NCBI GenBank assembly: GCA_002311635.1
Contig: DBZJ01000151.1
Span: 1-38,896, forward strand
Length of the DNA stretch: 38,896 bases
Origin: Syntrophaceae bacterium UBA1163
GTDB taxonomy: Bacteria; Desulfobacterota; BSN033; UBA1163
Direction: 5' to 3'
In this document: piece after piece, positions 15,721 to 25,320 of the stretch
Numbering within the stretch: position 1 is the stretch's first letter
Layout of the letters: each line of letters opens with the position of its first letter
The notes under the pieces: model-generated
Database searches by the model: none
Seen by the model: the letters and a program-made list of their open reading frames with translations, nothing else
What the model was told of the DNA's origin: nothing
Program-made: the position numbers and the translations under genes

Positions 15721-15760
15721 TTGGGATTTGGAGATTGGAATTTAGGTTTTTAAATCCATA
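15721..15760. repeat. Dispersed repeat, GGATTTGGAGATTGGAATTT family
   Basis: GGATTT (15724-15729) can pair with AAATCC (15752-15757). The words gatttggagattggaattt recur, lightly changed, at 33594-33650. Confidence 0.5.
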
Positions 15761-15784
15761 AAACTGAGGAAAGCTGGCAAAGAG

Positions 15785-16339
15785 ATGAAAATGAAGGCCG
15801 AAGGAATACAAAAGATACGTAGCACTACCGTCTTATCCGTTCGACACAAAGGGAAGGTGGTCATGGCAGGGGACGGGCAGGTGTCTCTTGAAAACACTAT
15901 CATGAAGCATACCGCCACGAAGGTGCGAAGGATTTACAATGATAAGGTTCTCGCCGGTTTTGCAGGGGCCACGGCGGATGCCTTCACCCTTTTTGCAAAG
16001 TTTGAGGAAAAGCTGGATCAGTTCAGCGGGAACCTACTCAGGGCGGCCGTAGAGTTGGCCAAGGATTGGCGCACGGATCGGATTCTCCGGAGGCTCGAGG
16101 CGTTGCTCATTGTCGCCGACGCTGAACATACGCTCGTCATCTCAGGGAATGGGGATGTCATCGAGCCCGACGACGGAGTGACAGCCATTGGGAGTGGCGG
16201 TCCTTATGCCCATGCCGCAGCCAAGGCGCTGACCGAGTTTTCAAGCTTGGATGCGAAGGCCATCGCTGTCGAAGCCATGAAGATCGCCGCCTCCATCTGC
16301 ATTTATACGAATGATCAAATCATCGTGGAGGAATTGTGA
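15785..16339 (+). CDS. hslV: ATP-dependent protease subunit HslV
   Basis: A 184-aa proteasome-type peptidase. A short leader ([13 protein letters not shown]) precedes [25 protein letters not shown], so the nucleophile Thr is T14 after processing. The leader is longer than the single Met of E. coli Hsl[14 protein letters not shown] and the [11 protein letters not shown] substrate loop are conserved. HslV forms two stacked hexamers gated by HslU, encoded by the next gene with which it shares a base (stop and start read TGATG). An ATG two codons in would also serve as start. Confidence 0.95.
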   Translation: MKMKAEGIQKIRSTTVLSVRHKGKVVMAGDGQVSLENTIMKHTATKVRRIYNDKVLAGFAGATADAFTLFAKFEEKLDQFSGNLLRAAVELAKDWRTDRILRRLEALLIVADAEHTLVISGNGDVIEPDDGVTAIGSGGPYAHAAAKALTEFSSLDAKAIAVEAMKIAASICIYTNDQIIVEEL

Positions 16340-17667
16340 TGAAGACCTTCACGCCCCGTGAGATCGTTTCAGAACTGGATAAATACATCGTCGGGCAGAA
16401 GGATGCGAAGAGGGCGGTGGCGATTGCACTGAGAAACCGCTGGAGGCGTCAACAGGTTCCGGAGCCCCTCCGGGACGAGATCGCTCCCAAAAATATCATC
16501 ATGATTGGTCCCACGGGTGTCGGCAAGACCGAGATCGCCCGAAGGCTGGCGAAATTAGCGCAGGCTCCTTTTCTGAAGATCGAGGCGTCAAAATTCACAG
16601 AAGTGGGTTATGTCGGCCGGGACGTGGAGTCGATGATCCGGGATCTCACGGAGCTGGCCGTCAATATGATGAAAGCAGAGGAGTCGCGCAAGGTCCAGCA
16701 GAGAGCGGATGAGATGGCTGAAGAGAGGCTCTTGGATCTGCTTCTCCCGTCCCCCAGGAAGGGGACACAGAAGGAAGGCGAAGATCAGCAAGACACCCGT
16801 GAAAAACTTCGAAAGTTGCTGAAGGCCGGGAAGCTCAGCGAGAAGTATGTGGAGGTGGAGGTGGTGGATCGAAACCTTCCCATCGTTGAGATCTTTTCGG
16901 CCTCAGGATTGGAAGAAATGGATGTGAACATCAAGGATATGTTCGGGAGCCTCTTCCCGAAAAAGAAGAAGCAGAGAAAGGTGAAGGTTGCGGAAGCACT
17001 CACCATCCTCTCCCAGGAGGAAGCGTATAAGCTGATCGACATGGACTCCGTGATCAAACAGGCGGTTGAGCGTGTGGAACAATCGGGGATCATTTTCCTT
17101 GATGAAATCGACAAGATTGCAGGGAGGGAATCCAGCTTTGGTCCGGATGTCTCTCGGGAAGGCGTTCAGAGGGATATCCTGCCGATTGTGGAAGGAACAA
17201 CGGTGACGACGAAATACGGGATGGTTAGGACGGACCATATTTTATTCGTTGCCGCCGGGGCCTTCCACGTTTCCAAACCCTCGGACCTTATCCCTGAACT
17301 TCAGGGCAGGTTTCCGATCCGTGTTGAATTGGATTCCTTGGGCAGGGGAGATCTCGTGCGAATCCTCACCGAGCCGGAAAACGCCCTGATCAAACAGTAC
17401 ACGGCATTGCTAGAGACGGAGTCGGTCAAGGTGAAATTTACAGAGGATGGCATTGCAGAAATTGCCGAGATGGCAGCGTTAATTAATGAGAGAACGGAGA
17501 ACATCGGAGCCCGGCGGCTTTATACCATGATGGAAAAATTGCTGGATGAGATTTCGTTCGATGCCCCGGAGATGTCTGGGAAAAGCATGGTGATCGATGC
17601 GAAATATGTTCGCGAAAAGCTGAAAGGCTTCGTGGAGGACGAAGACCTGAGCCGGTATATTTTGTAA
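16339..17667 (+). CDS. hslU: ATP-dependent protease ATPase subunit HslU
   Basis: A AAA+ unfoldase of 442 aa. It starts with [20 protein letters not shown]; Walker A is [16 protein letters not shown] (~59-74), followed by [18 protein letters not shown] with the pore GYVG loop, the intermediate domain (~110-230), Walker [12 protein letters not shown] and a C-terminal tail EDLSRYIL that inserts into HslV. A GTG one codon upstream exists, but the ATG at 16339 matches the family start and couples it to hslV. Confidence 0.96.
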   Translation: MKTFTPREIVSELDKYIVGQKDAKRAVAIALRNRWRRQQVPEPLRDEIAPKNIIMIGPTGVGKTEIARRLAKLAQAPFLKIEASKFTEVGYVGRDVESMIRDLTELAVNMMKAEESRKVQQRADEMAEERLLDLLLPSPRKGTQKEGEDQQDTREKLRKLLKAGKLSEKYVEVEVVDRNLPIVEIFSASGLEEMDVNIKDMFGSLFPKKKKQRKVKVAEALTILSQEEAYKLIDMDSVIKQAVERVEQSGIIFLDEIDKIAGRESSFGPDVSREGVQRDILPIVEGTTVTTKYGMVRTDHILFVAAGAFHVSKPSDLIPELQGRFPIRVELDSLGRGDLVRILTEPENALIKQYTALLETESVKVKFTEDGIAEIAEMAALINERTENIGARRLYTMMEKLLDEISFDAPEMSGKSMVIDAKYVREKLKGFVEDEDLSRYIL

Positions 17668-17794
17668 ACACGTGTCACGTGTCCGTGTTTCGTGTCCGGT
17701 TTACGACACGAGTCACGATTCACGCCCGCGTGCCCTGTCTTCGCCGAAGCGGCTTCGCGCAGGCAGGCGAAGCGCTGGCACCTCGGCGTACAGG
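17668..17794. repeat. Two dispersed repeats in the hslU-argB spacer
   Basis: 17668-17725 is a run of CACGTGTC/CGTGTC/GACACGAGTCACG words, the same family as 21311-21425 upstream of leuS. 17731-17794 is a separate stem-loop: TGCCCTGT faces ACAGGCA, CTTCGCC (17739-17745) pairs with GGCGAAG (17766-17772), and GAAGCGGCTTC lies inside. Only about 20 bases remain before argB, so the repeats fill nearly all of the spacer. Confidence 0.7.
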
Positions 17795-17817
17795 CACGAA
17801 TCGCGAGGGATTAAAGC

Positions 17818-18708
17818 ATGCAAAACTCCATTAATAAGGCAAAGGTGCTAGTGGAAGCCCTTCCCTATATTCAGAGATTCCATGACAAAACCGTCGTGGT
17901 CAAGTATGGCGGAAGCGCGATGGAAGAAGAAGGGATGAAGCGGAGCTTTGCCCTCGACCTCGTCCTTTTGAAATACATCGGTATCCATCCTGTGGTCGTC
18001 CATGGTGGAGGGCCTCAAATCGGTGAAATGTTGGCCAAGGTGGGGAAAAAGTCCCAATTCATACAGGGGATGAGAGTGACGGATGGAGAGACGATGGATG
18101 TAGTAGAGATGGTTCTCGTCGGCAAGGTAAATAAAGAAATTGTATCGCTGATCAACCAGCAGGGAGGGAAAGCCGTCGGATTGAGCGGAAAAGACGGGGG
18201 TCTCATCACTGCCAAAAAACTGAAGCTAACGAGGGGGACAAATAAGGGTGGAATGCCAGAAGTCATTGATATCGGAATGGTAGGGGAGGTAAAGGCGATC
18301 AACCCCGGAGTGATCGAGGCCCTGGAGAAGGACAATTTCGTCCCGGTCATCGCACCGGTCGGCGTAGGGGAAGAGGGGGAGACCTATAATATCAATGCGG
18401 ATCTGGTGGCCGGAGAGATCGCGTCTGCGTTGAAAGCAGAGAAATTGATTCTACTTACCGACGTGGATGGGGTAATGGATGAGAGACATCGGCTGATCCC
18501 CACGCTCAATGCCAAGCAGGCAAAGCGATTCATTGCTCAAAAGGTCATCTCATCAGGGATGATCCCAAAGGTCAATTGCTGCCTCCACGCCTTAGAAAAA
18601 GGGGTGGCCAAAACCCACATCATTGACGGAAGGGTGGAGCATGCCATCCTGCTGGAGATCTTTACGGATGTCGGGATCGGCACACAGATTTATAAGGAAC
18701 CGAGATGA
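17818..18708 (+). CDS. argB: Acetylglutamate kinase ArgB
   Basis: A 296-aa amino-acid kinase: [10 protein letters not shown] (phosphate-binding Lys), [40 protein letters not shown] and GMIPKV. It phosphorylates N-acetylglutamate, step two of arginine synthesis. The N-terminal helix ([17 protein letters not shown]) is the kinked helix of hexameric, arginine-inhibited forms rather than the shorter E. coli dimer, so feedback inhibition is likely (inference). argD follows after a repeat-filled gap of about 140 bases. Confidence 0.96.
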   Translation: MQNSINKAKVLVEALPYIQRFHDKTVVVKYGGSAMEEEGMKRSFALDLVLLKYIGIHPVVVHGGGPQIGEMLAKVGKKSQFIQGMRVTDGETMDVVEMVLVGKVNKEIVSLINQQGGKAVGLSGKDGGLITAKKLKLTRGTNKGGMPEVIDIGMVGEVKAINPGVIEALEKDNFVPVIAPVGVGEEGETYNINADLVAGEIASALKAEKLILLTDVDGVMDERHRLIPTLNAKQAKRFIAQKVISSGMIPKVNCCLHALEKGVAKTHIIDGRVEHAILLEIFTDVGIGTQIYKEPR

Positions 18709-18713
18709 TCGAA

Positions 18714-18833
18714 GGGGTCTAGGGGTCTAGGGGTCAAGGGGTCAAGTGAATTGTATAGGGGAAATGACGAGGGAGTTTCCTTTTTGATTGTAAAAACTTG
18801 AACCCTTGACTCCTCGAATCCTTGAACCCTTTT
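18714..18833. repeat. Inverted word-repeat in the argB-argD spacer
   Basis: The left arm 18714-18747 (ggggtctagggg..., ggggtcaaggggtcaagt) and right arm 18796-18833 (acttgaacccttgactcc, then tcgaatccttgaaccc) are imperfect inverse copies: 16 of 18 bases match in the central words. The same words recur at 37136-37292. Confidence 0.75.
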
Positions 18834-18848
18834 ATTGAAGGGATGCTC

Positions 18849-20042
18849 ATGGATTCTCAAACCTTGATGATGTTGTCGGAAAAATATGTGGCCCATACGT
18901 ACGCCCGTTATCCTGTTCTTTTGGTCAGGGGGAAGGGCAGCCGGGTTTGGGATAAAGAGGGCGACGAATACCTTGATTTCGTCTCAGGCCTCGCGGTGTG
19001 CAATTTGGGGCACTGTCATCCAAAGGTCGTTCGCGCCATTCAAGCACAGGCAGAGAAATTGATCCATGTCTCAAACTTCTATTATATCGAGCCGCAGATT
19101 CAATTGGCTTCCCTTCTTTGCCAGCACTCTTTTGCCGATAAAGTCTTCTTCTGCAATAGCGGCGCTGAGGCCAACGAGGGAGCGTTCAAATTGGCTCGGA
19201 AATATGCGAAGGAAAAAATGGGAAAGGATCGGTACGAAATCATCACCATGGAGCGGTCCTTCCACGGCCGGACCCTGGCAACGCTGACCGCAACAGGTCA
19301 AGAAAAGTTCCATAAAGGCTATGAGCCTCTGATGCCCGGTTTTAAGTATGTCCCTTTCGATGATATCCAGGCAGTGAGAAATAGCATCGATTCGAAAACC
19401 TGTGCGGTCATGCTGGAGCCTATTCAAGGAGAAGGGGGAGTGAATTGTCCGTCAGAGGGCTATCTCAAAGCTCTCCGGGAGATCTGCAATGAGAAAGGAC
19501 TTCTCCTCATCTTCGATGAGGTTCAGGTGGGGATAGGCCGAACCGGGAAGCTTTTCGCTTATGAGCATGATGGGGTAGAGCCCGATATGCTCACGCTTGC
19601 TAAGTCTCTGGCAAGCGGGGTTCCCATCGGAGCTCTGCTGATTCGGAAGGGGGTCGAGGAGAGCTTCAGACCAGGTGATCATGCTTCCACCTTCGGGGGA
19701 AATCCTTTAGCCACGTCTGCCGGTGTGGCAACCCTGACAACGATGTTAGAAGAGGGGATTTTGGAAAATTGCCAGAAGATGGGAGAGTATTTCCTCTCCC
19801 GGCTTGAGGGGGTCAAGAAGAAATTTCCTTTTGTTAAAGAGGTTCGAGGAAAAGGATTGATCCTCGGCATCGAACTGAAAATGGACGGCAGTTCCGTTGT
19901 GAAGGAGATGCTGAAGAAAAAGATTCTTATCAACTGCACCATGGGGAATGTACTCCGGTTTCTTCCTCCGCTGATTATCACGAAGGAAGAAATCGACCGG
20001 GTCGTCACAGCGTTGGAGGAAGTCTTTAGGGGCATATCTTAA
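18849..20042 (+). CDS. argD: Acetylornithine aminotransferase ArgD
   Basis: A fold-type I PLP enzyme of about 397 aa. FCNSGAEANEGAFKLARKYA binds the cofactor phosphate, IFDEVQVGIGRTGKLFAYE holds the conserved Asp, and the PLP Lys is in TLAKSLASGVPIGA. HASTFGGNPLATSAG completes the site. It converts N-acetylglutamate semialdehyde to N-acetylornithine. Of the alternative starts, ATG 18849 has GAAGGG at ideal distance. A TTG at 18822 would translate part of the upstream repeat and is unlikely. Confidence 0.93.
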   Translation: MDSQTLMMLSEKYVAHTYARYPVLLVRGKGSRVWDKEGDEYLDFVSGLAVCNLGHCHPKVVRAIQAQAEKLIHVSNFYYIEPQIQLASLLCQHSFADKVFFCNSGAEANEGAFKLARKYAKEKMGKDRYEIITMERSFHGRTLATLTATGQEKFHKGYEPLMPGFKYVPFDDIQAVRNSIDSKTCAVMLEPIQGEGGVNCPSEGYLKALREICNEKGLLLIFDEVQVGIGRTGKLFAYEHDGVEPDMLTLAKSLASGVPIGALLIRKGVEESFRPGDHASTFGGNPLATSAGVATLTTMLEEGILENCQKMGEYFLSRLEGVKKKFPFVKEVRGKGLILGIELKMDGSSVVKEMLKKKILINCTMGNVLRFLPPLIITKEEIDRVVTALEEVFRGIS

Positions 20043-20045
20043 TTG

Positions 20046-20095
20046 GGGAATGCGGATTGCTGATCGCGGAATTTAGATTTCGAAATCCGAAATTT
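20046..20095. repeat. Dispersed repeat in the argD-argG spacer
   Basis: Words ATGCGGATTGC and GCGGAATTTAG are followed by the perfect 12-bp palindrome GATTTCGAAATC (20076-20087) and CCGAAATTTGG. It belongs to the GCGGATT/AATCCGC family also seen at 24128-24152 and 28907-28941. Confidence 0.65.
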
Positions 20096-20106
20096 GGAGG
20101 GTTTCA

Positions 20107-21309
20107 ATGAAAAGCGGGGTTAAGAAGGTCGTCCTCGCCTATTCAGGAGGCCTGGATACCTCTATCATTCTAAAATGGTTGAAGAACCAGTATGGGTGCG
20201 AGGTGATCGCCTTCACTGCAGATATCGGGCAGGCTGAAGAGTTGGATCACCTGGAAGAAAAGGCCAGGGCTACAGGCGCCACTAAGGTCTACGTCGAGGA
20301 TCTCCGAGAGGAGTTCGTTCGAGAGTATGTCTTTACCGCCATCAAAGCGAATGCCATCTATGAAGGAACTTATCTCCTCGGTACTTCCATCGCCCGGCCT
20401 CTAATTGCCAAGAGACAGGTGGAGATCGCCCAGTTGGAGGGGGCTGACGCCGTGGCTCACGGATCCACGGGTAAGGGAAATGATCAAGTCCGATTTGAAC
20501 TGACCTACTATGCGCTTAATCCTTACATCCGGGTGATCTCTCCCTGGAGGGAATGGGAGTTCAAGTCAAGAGAAGAGCTGATCGCCTACGCCCGGGAGAA
20601 CCGGATCCCCGTTCCGGTGACAAAAGAGAAGCCCTATTCCTCCGACCGAAATCTTCTTCATATCAGCTTCGAAGGAGGAATTCTGGAGGATCCCTGGTCC
20701 GAGGCTCCTGAGAATATGTTTATCCTCTCGGTTTCTCCGGAGAAAGCACCCGACCGTCCAACCCATATTGAAATCGATTTTGAAGATGGTGTTCCAAAAC
20801 GGATTGACGGAGCATCCCTTTCTCCAGCGGCACTGTTAACTCGGTTGAATGAGATCGGAGGTCAAAACGGAATCGGTCGGGTCGATATGGTGGAGAATCG
20901 TTATGTCGGAATGAAATCAAGAGGAGTCTATGAAACTCCCGGAGGGACCATCCTTCATATCGCCCATCGAGCCATGGAATCCATCACCATGGATAGGGAG
21001 GTCATGCATTTTCGGGATAGCTTGATCCCCAAGATATCGGAGTTGATCTATTATGGATACTGGTTTTCGCCGGAGATGGACATTCTGAGAGGGGCGATCG
21101 AGGAGACGCAGAAGAAGGTGACTGGAACCGTGCGCCTGAAGCTCTACAAGGGAAACTGCACCGTGGTTGGCAGGAAATCCGAGAAATCTCTCTACCACGG
21201 GGCATTTGCCACTTTCGAGAAGGATACCGTTTATAATCAGAAGGATGCGGAAGGGTTCATCCGGCTTAATGCATTAAGACTTCGCATCCGAAGAATGATG
21301 AGAGGATAA
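20107..21309 (+). CDS. argG: Argininosuccinate synthase ArgG
   Basis: 400 aa. The ATP pyrophosphatase loop is [12 protein letters not shown] (residues ~10-21); [27 protein letters not shown] and RGVYETPGG are diagnostic. It joins citrulline and aspartate to form argininosuccinate. GGAGG precedes the ATG. argF, often placed between argD and argG in Deltaproteobacteria, is not here, nor is argH. Confidence 0.97.
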   Translation: MKSGVKKVVLAYSGGLDTSIILKWLKNQYGCEVIAFTADIGQAEELDHLEEKARATGATKVYVEDLREEFVREYVFTAIKANAIYEGTYLLGTSIARPLIAKRQVEIAQLEGADAVAHGSTGKGNDQVRFELTYYALNPYIRVISPWREWEFKSREELIAYARENRIPVPVTKEKPYSSDRNLLHISFEGGILEDPWSEAPENMFILSVSPEKAPDRPTHIEIDFEDGVPKRIDGASLSPAALLTRLNEIGGQNGIGRVDMVENRYVGMKSRGVYETPGGTILHIAHRAMESITMDREVMHFRDSLIPKISELIYYGYWFSPEMDILRGAIEETQKKVTGTVRLKLYKGNCTVVGRKSEKSLYHGAFATFEKDTVYNQKDAEGFIRLNALRLRIRRMMRG

Positions 21310-21310
21310 A

Positions 21311-21425
21311 GACCGTGCCCGTGTCTCGTGACCGTGACCGTTAAAATATAAGAACTTATCTCTAGAAAAATACTTTGTAATTCCGAATAAAAATTTGCGG
21401 ACACGTGACACGGATGTCGGACACG
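21311..21425. repeat. CGTGTC/GACACG word repeat in the argG-leuS spacer
   Basis: The left part 21311-21340 (gaccgtgcccgtgtctcgtg...) and right part 21398-21425 (cggacacgtgacacggatg...) consist of the same words in opposite orientation around an AT-rich middle. The family is shared with 17668-17725. Confidence 0.7.
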
Positions 21426-21444
21426 AATATTGACGGGGCAAGGC

Positions 21445-24042
21445 ATGGACGAGCGTTATCGCCACAAAGAGATTGAGGAGAAGTGGCAGAAGATCTGGGA
21501 AGAGCAGAATCTCTTTAAGGTGACAGAAGATCCCAAGAAGGAGAAGTATTACCTTCTTGAGATGTTCCCCTATCCGTCGGGCAAGATCCATATGGGCCAT
21601 GTCAGGAATTACTCCATCGGCGATGTCTTGGCTCGCTACAAAAAGATGAAAGGCTTTAATGTCCTCCACCCCATGGGGTGGGACGCCTTTGGCATGCCTG
21701 CGGAAAATGCTGCGATTGACCATGGGGTTCATCCAGCCAAGTGGACTTATGAGAACATTGATTATATGAGGAATCAACTCAAGCGGATGGGCTTCAGCTA
21801 TGATTGGGATCGGGAGTTCGCCACCTCCGATGTCTCGTATTACAAATGGGAACAGCTCTTCTTTGTCAGGATGTATGAGAAAGGACTGGCCTATAAGAAG
21901 AGGTCCTTTGTCAATTGGTGCGAGATCTGCAAGACCGTTTTGGCCAATGAACAGGTGATGAGCGACGGGACATGCTGGCGGGGTCATGCCGATGATCCGG
22001 GGGTCATACAGAAAGAGCTGGATCAGTGGTTCTTCAAGATTACGGCCTACGCGGAAGAACTCCTGGAATGGTGTGATAAGCTTCCTGGATGGCCTGAGCG
22101 TGTCCTCACCATGCAACGCAACTGGATTGGAAAGTCGATCGGCGCCGAAATCCACTTTCCCCTAGAGAACTCGAAAGACATTATCAAAGTTTTCACGACA
22201 CGACAGGACACGGTATTCGGTGCGACCTTCATGAGTTTGGCCCCCGAGCATCCGCTTGCCCTGAGTCTGTCAAAAGGGACTGGCCAAGAGCAGGTTGTAA
22301 GAGAATTCGTCGAAAAGATGAGACGGCAGGACAAGGCGAAGAGGACCGCCGAGACCGCGGAAAAGGAGGGTGTTTTCACCGGAGGCTCTTGCCTGAACCC
22401 GATGACCCAGGCCAGGATGCCCATTTTCGTCGCCAATTTTGTTTTGATGGAGTACGGAACAGGGGCTGTGATGGCCGTGCCCACCCATGACCAGAGGGAC
22501 TTCGAATTTGCGAAGAAATTCGGACTTCCCTTGATTATGGTCGTCCAGCCGGAAGATCGTGTATTGGATGCTCGCACCACGACGGAGGCCTACGAAGAGG
22601 AGGGCATTCTGGTCAACTCCGGTCAATTTAATGGAATGGACAGCGTTAAAGCCAGAGAGAAAATCGCGCAATATCTCGATGAGAAGGGACTCGGTGGAGA
22701 TAGAATCAGTTACCGATTGAGAGATTGGGGTATTTCGAGGCAGCGTTATTGGGGGGCACCCATCCCGATCATTTACTGCGACCGATGTGGGACGATACCC
22801 GTTCCTGAAAAAGATCTTCCCGTCGTCCTTCCTTCCAACGTGGAGATCACCGGGACGGGCGAGTCGCCTCTGAAAGGGGTGAAGGAGTTTGTGGAGACTC
22901 GATGCCCCAAGTGCGGCGGGCCCGGTCGAAGGGAGACAGACACGATGGATACTTTTGTCGAATCCTCTTGGTATTTCGATCGGTTTGCTTCCCCTGACTA
23001 TGATAAGGGACCATTAGACAAGAAGCGGGTGGATTACTGGATGCCTGTGGATCAATACATTGGAGGAATTGAGCATGCGATTCTCCACCTTCTCTATTCA
23101 CGATTTTTCACTCGTATTTTGAGAGAGATGGGATGGGTCAGTGTGGATGAACCGTTCACAAACCTTCTGACTCAGGGGATGGTTTGCAAAGAGGTATACG
23201 AGTGCCCCAAAGATGGTTATCTCTTCCCCGATGAGGCGGAGGGACAGGGGGAGACAATTCGTTGTCGGAAGTGCGGGGAACAGATTTCCATCGGAAGGCT
23301 TGAGAAGATGTCCAAATCCAAGAAGAACGTGGTGGACCCTGAATATTTGGTTGAGAATTACGGTGCCGATACAGCCAGGATGTTTTGCCTTTTCGCTTCT
23401 CCGCCTGAGAAAGACTTGGATTGGAGCGATCAAGGGGTGGAGGGGTCTGCCCGTTTCCTCAACCGGGTTTGGAGGCTCTTTTATGAGCAGCATGGTCATC
23501 TTCAAAACGTCAAGCCCCTTCCTTTCGGAACGATCCTTGACGGAGGTCGAAAGTCTCTGAGGCAGAAGGTTCACAAAACGATCAAAAAGGTGACTGAAGA
23601 CATTGAACGATTCCATTTTAACACCGCGATCAGTGCCGTCATGGAATTGGTGAACGAAATCTATGTTTCTGAGATCAAAGACAATGACGACGATGGTTCC
23701 AGAAGGGTGATGCGCGAGGCGGTCGAGACGGTTGTCATTTTGCTCTCGCCCTTTGCCCCCCATTTTGCGGAAGAACTCTGGGAAGCCTTGGGAGATCGGG
23801 AATCGGTCATCAAGACCCGGTGGCCGGACTACGACCCGGAAGCCGTTCTGGAAGATGAGATACTGATCGTCGTTCAGGTAAATGGAAGATTGAGGGATCG
23901 GATAACAATTCCTGCCTCGTACGGAGAGGAGGAAGTAAAAATGTGGGCGCTGAAGAGCGAGAGGATCCGGAAATTGGTTGAAGGTAAAGAGATCAAGCGG
24001 GTGATCCTCGTTCCCAAAAAACTGGTCAATATTGTATGTTAA
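21445..24042 (+). CDS. leuS: Leucyl-tRNA synthetase
   Basis: A class I synthetase of 865 aa. The HIGH-type motif is HMGH in [15 protein letters not shown] (~45-59), KMSKSKK lies after residue 610, the CP1 editing domain sits between ([19 protein letters not shown]), and a zinc-ribbon-type insert ([14 protein letters not shown]...CRKCG) is present. The C-terminal [12 protein letters not shown] is typical. The ATG at 21445 is preferred; a TTG five codons earlier would include repeat-derived residues. In the editing domain the stretch ALSLSKG is encoded by a repeat-like segment (22252-22278). It is likely co-transcribed with lptE. Confidence 0.97.
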   Translation: MDERYRHKEIEEKWQKIWEEQNLFKVTEDPKKEKYYLLEMFPYPSGKIHMGHVRNYSIGDVLARYKKMKGFNVLHPMGWDAFGMPAENAAIDHGVHPAKWTYENIDYMRNQLKRMGFSYDWDREFATSDVSYYKWEQLFFVRMYEKGLAYKKRSFVNWCEICKTVLANEQVMSDGTCWRGHADDPGVIQKELDQWFFKITAYAEELLEWCDKLPGWPERVLTMQRNWIGKSIGAEIHFPLENSKDIIKVFTTRQDTVFGATFMSLAPEHPLALSLSKGTGQEQVVREFVEKMRRQDKAKRTAETAEKEGVFTGGSCLNPMTQARMPIFVANFVLMEYGTGAVMAVPTHDQRDFEFAKKFGLPLIMVVQPEDRVLDARTTTEAYEEEGILVNSGQFNGMDSVKAREKIAQYLDEKGLGGDRISYRLRDWGISRQRYWGAPIPIIYCDRCGTIPVPEKDLPVVLPSNVEITGTGESPLKGVKEFVETRCPKCGGPGRRETDTMDTFVESSWYFDRFASPDYDKGPLDKKRVDYWMPVDQYIGGIEHAILHLLYSRFFTRILREMGWVSVDEPFTNLLTQGMVCKEVYECPKDGYLFPDEAEGQGETIRCRKCGEQISIGRLEKMSKSKKNVVDPEYLVENYGADTARMFCLFASPPEKDLDWSDQGVEGSARFLNRVWRLFYEQHGHLQNVKPLPFGTILDGGRKSLRQKVHKTIKKVTEDIERFHFNTAISAVMELVNEIYVSEIKDNDDDGSRRVMREAVETVVILLSPFAPHFAEELWEALGDRESVIKTRWPDYDPEAVLEDEILIVVQVNGRLRDRITIPASYGEEEVKMWALKSERIRKLVEGKEIKRVILVPKKLVNIVC
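22252..22278 (+). repeat. Repeat-like segment encoding ALSLSKG within leuS
   Basis: cttgccctgagtctgtcaaa closely resembles, from memory, a dispersed element found in many environmental genomes (cttgccctgagcctgtcgaa) whose reading-frame product is ALSLSKG. It stays in frame and keeps the length usual at this point in LeuS. No second copy was seen in this window. Confidence 0.45.
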
Positions 24043-24053
24043 GAGCGGAAAAG

Positions 24054-24683
24054 ATGAATACAGAAGACAGAATTCAGAATGGCAGCCTAAAATCTTTGCC
24101 CGTTAACTCAATCATTGGAAAATCCTACAATCCGCAATCCGCAATCCGAAATTATAGATGGGTATCAATTTTCTGCCTGGTTCTGCTCGTGGCCTGCGGC
24201 TACCAGATGGTGGGAAAGGAGACACATGTTCCACCCGGTCTGAATTCCATTGCCATCCCCACTTTCAAAAATCAAACCTTTGAGCCCGGAATTGAAATTC
24301 TGTTCACTCAGGCTTTTCTGAACGAGTTCATCCAGGATAGAAGGGTGAAGGTCGTAAGTCGAGCAGAAGCAGATTCCATTTTGGAAGGGGTGGTCAAACA
24401 TTTTTACACCTCTTCAGTGGCTTATGGCAATTCGGGTTTTGTTTCGCAATATCAAATCTATGTCTTGGTCGATTTAACGCTGAAAGACCGGACAGGGAAG
24501 GTTTTGTGGGTGGAGAAAGATGTTCGGGAAACCCAATGGTTTCGGACTCCATCCGGTGGTGTTACCAGCCAGAATAGTGGGACGAGTGGTGTTAGCAACG
24601 AAGCGAATAAACAAGCTGCCATTCAAAAAACAGCAGGACTGATGGCGGAACGGATTCGAAATCGTTTCTTTTATAACTTTTAA
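24054..24683 (+). CDS. lptE: LPS-assembly lipoprotein LptE
   Basis: 209 aa with a lipoprotein signal (VSIFCLVLLVACGYQ; lipidated Cys in LVAC) followed by GYQMVGK and a small alpha/beta domain ending in AERIRNRFFYNF. LptE plugs LptD at the outer membrane for LPS insertion. The leader before the membrane segment is unusually long, about 38 residues, and includes codons made by tandem CAATCCG repeats (24128-24148). ATG 24054 is preferred; another ATG at 24036 overlaps the leuS stop. No in-frame ATG lies closer to the signal, though a TTG near 24099 is possible. Confidence 0.85.
   Translation: MNTEDRIQNGSLKSLPVNSIIGKSYNPQSAIRNYRWVSIFCLVLLVACGYQMVGKETHVPPGLNSIAIPTFKNQTFEPGIEILFTQAFLNEFIQDRRVKVVSRAEADSILEGVVKHFYTSSVAYGNSGFVSQYQIYVLVDLTLKDRTGKVLWVEKDVRETQWFRTPSGGVTSQNSGTSGVSNEANKQAAIQKTAGLMAERIRNRFFYNF
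24128..24148 (+). repeat. Three tandem CAATCCG units inside the lptE leader
   Basis: CAATCCG repeats three times and is followed by AAAT, as in intergenic spacers elsewhere in the window. Here it is translated as part of NPQSAIRNY if the start is upstream. Confidence 0.8.
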
Positions 24684-24752
24684 TCTTACACTCGCATTCC
24701 TTTCTTCCCGCATGGATAGGGAAGGTGAGGATGGGGGGGGAAAGAAATAGTC

Positions 24753-25316
24753 ATGTATACCGCGTCCGATTTGAGAAAGGGGTTGAAAGTTATTATTGAT
24801 GGGGAACCCTATATCGTTACGGCATTCGAATTTTCCAAGCCCGGCAAGGGGCAGGCCCTTTATCGGACGAAACTGAGGAATATGATCACCGGCTTAAGTA
24901 TTGATAGAACGTATCGTGAAGGAGAAACCTTCGAGCCCGCTTCGTTAGAGGAACGAGCGATGCAATTTCTTTATAAAGAAGGCGATCATTACCACTTCAT
25001 GGACAACGAGAATTACGAGCAGATCATCATCAGCGAGGAGTCTCTGGGAGATGCCAAGAACTTTCTGATTGAGAATCTGAACGTGAAGGTTCTGATGTTC
25101 GGAGACAGAGCGATTGGTGTCGAGTTGCCGAACTTCGTCAATCTTAGGGTGATGAAGACTGAGCCCTGGGTGAGAGGCGATACCTCGAAGGCGGATTTCA
25201 AGCCCGCCACGTTGGAGACCGGTTACGTGCTTCGCGTTCCTCCGTTCATCGAAGAGGGGGAGCTGATCACCATTGATACCCGAACGGGTGAATTTTCGAA
25301 AAGGGTCAAAGAGTAG
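24753..25316 (+). CDS. efp: Elongation factor P
   Basis: 187 aa with three beta-barrel (KOW/OB) domains. The N-terminal loop FSKPGKGQA carries K32, the equivalent of E. coli K34 that is beta-lysylated. It relieves ribosome stalling at polyproline. The gene for the modifying enzyme EpmA starts four bases after its stop, which supports lysylation rather than rhamnosylation (EarP) or hypusine-like routes. EpmB is not in this window. Confidence 0.97.
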   Translation: MYTASDLRKGLKVIIDGEPYIVTAFEFSKPGKGQALYRTKLRNMITGLSIDRTYREGETFEPASLEERAMQFLYKEGDHYHFMDNENYEQIIISEESLGDAKNFLIENLNVKVLMFGDRAIGVELPNFVNLRVMKTEPWVRGDTSKADFKPATLETGYVLRVPPFIEEGELITIDTRTGEFSKRVKE

Positions 25317-25320
25317 ATTC

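Noticed and set aside
18822..18848. Earlier TTG start for argD
   Set aside because: It would translate the upstream word repeat; ATG 18849 has a well-placed GAAGGG site.
22252..22278. Insertion lengthening LeuS
   Set aside because: The protein length around the segment is normal for LeuS, so it reads as replacement rather than added residues.
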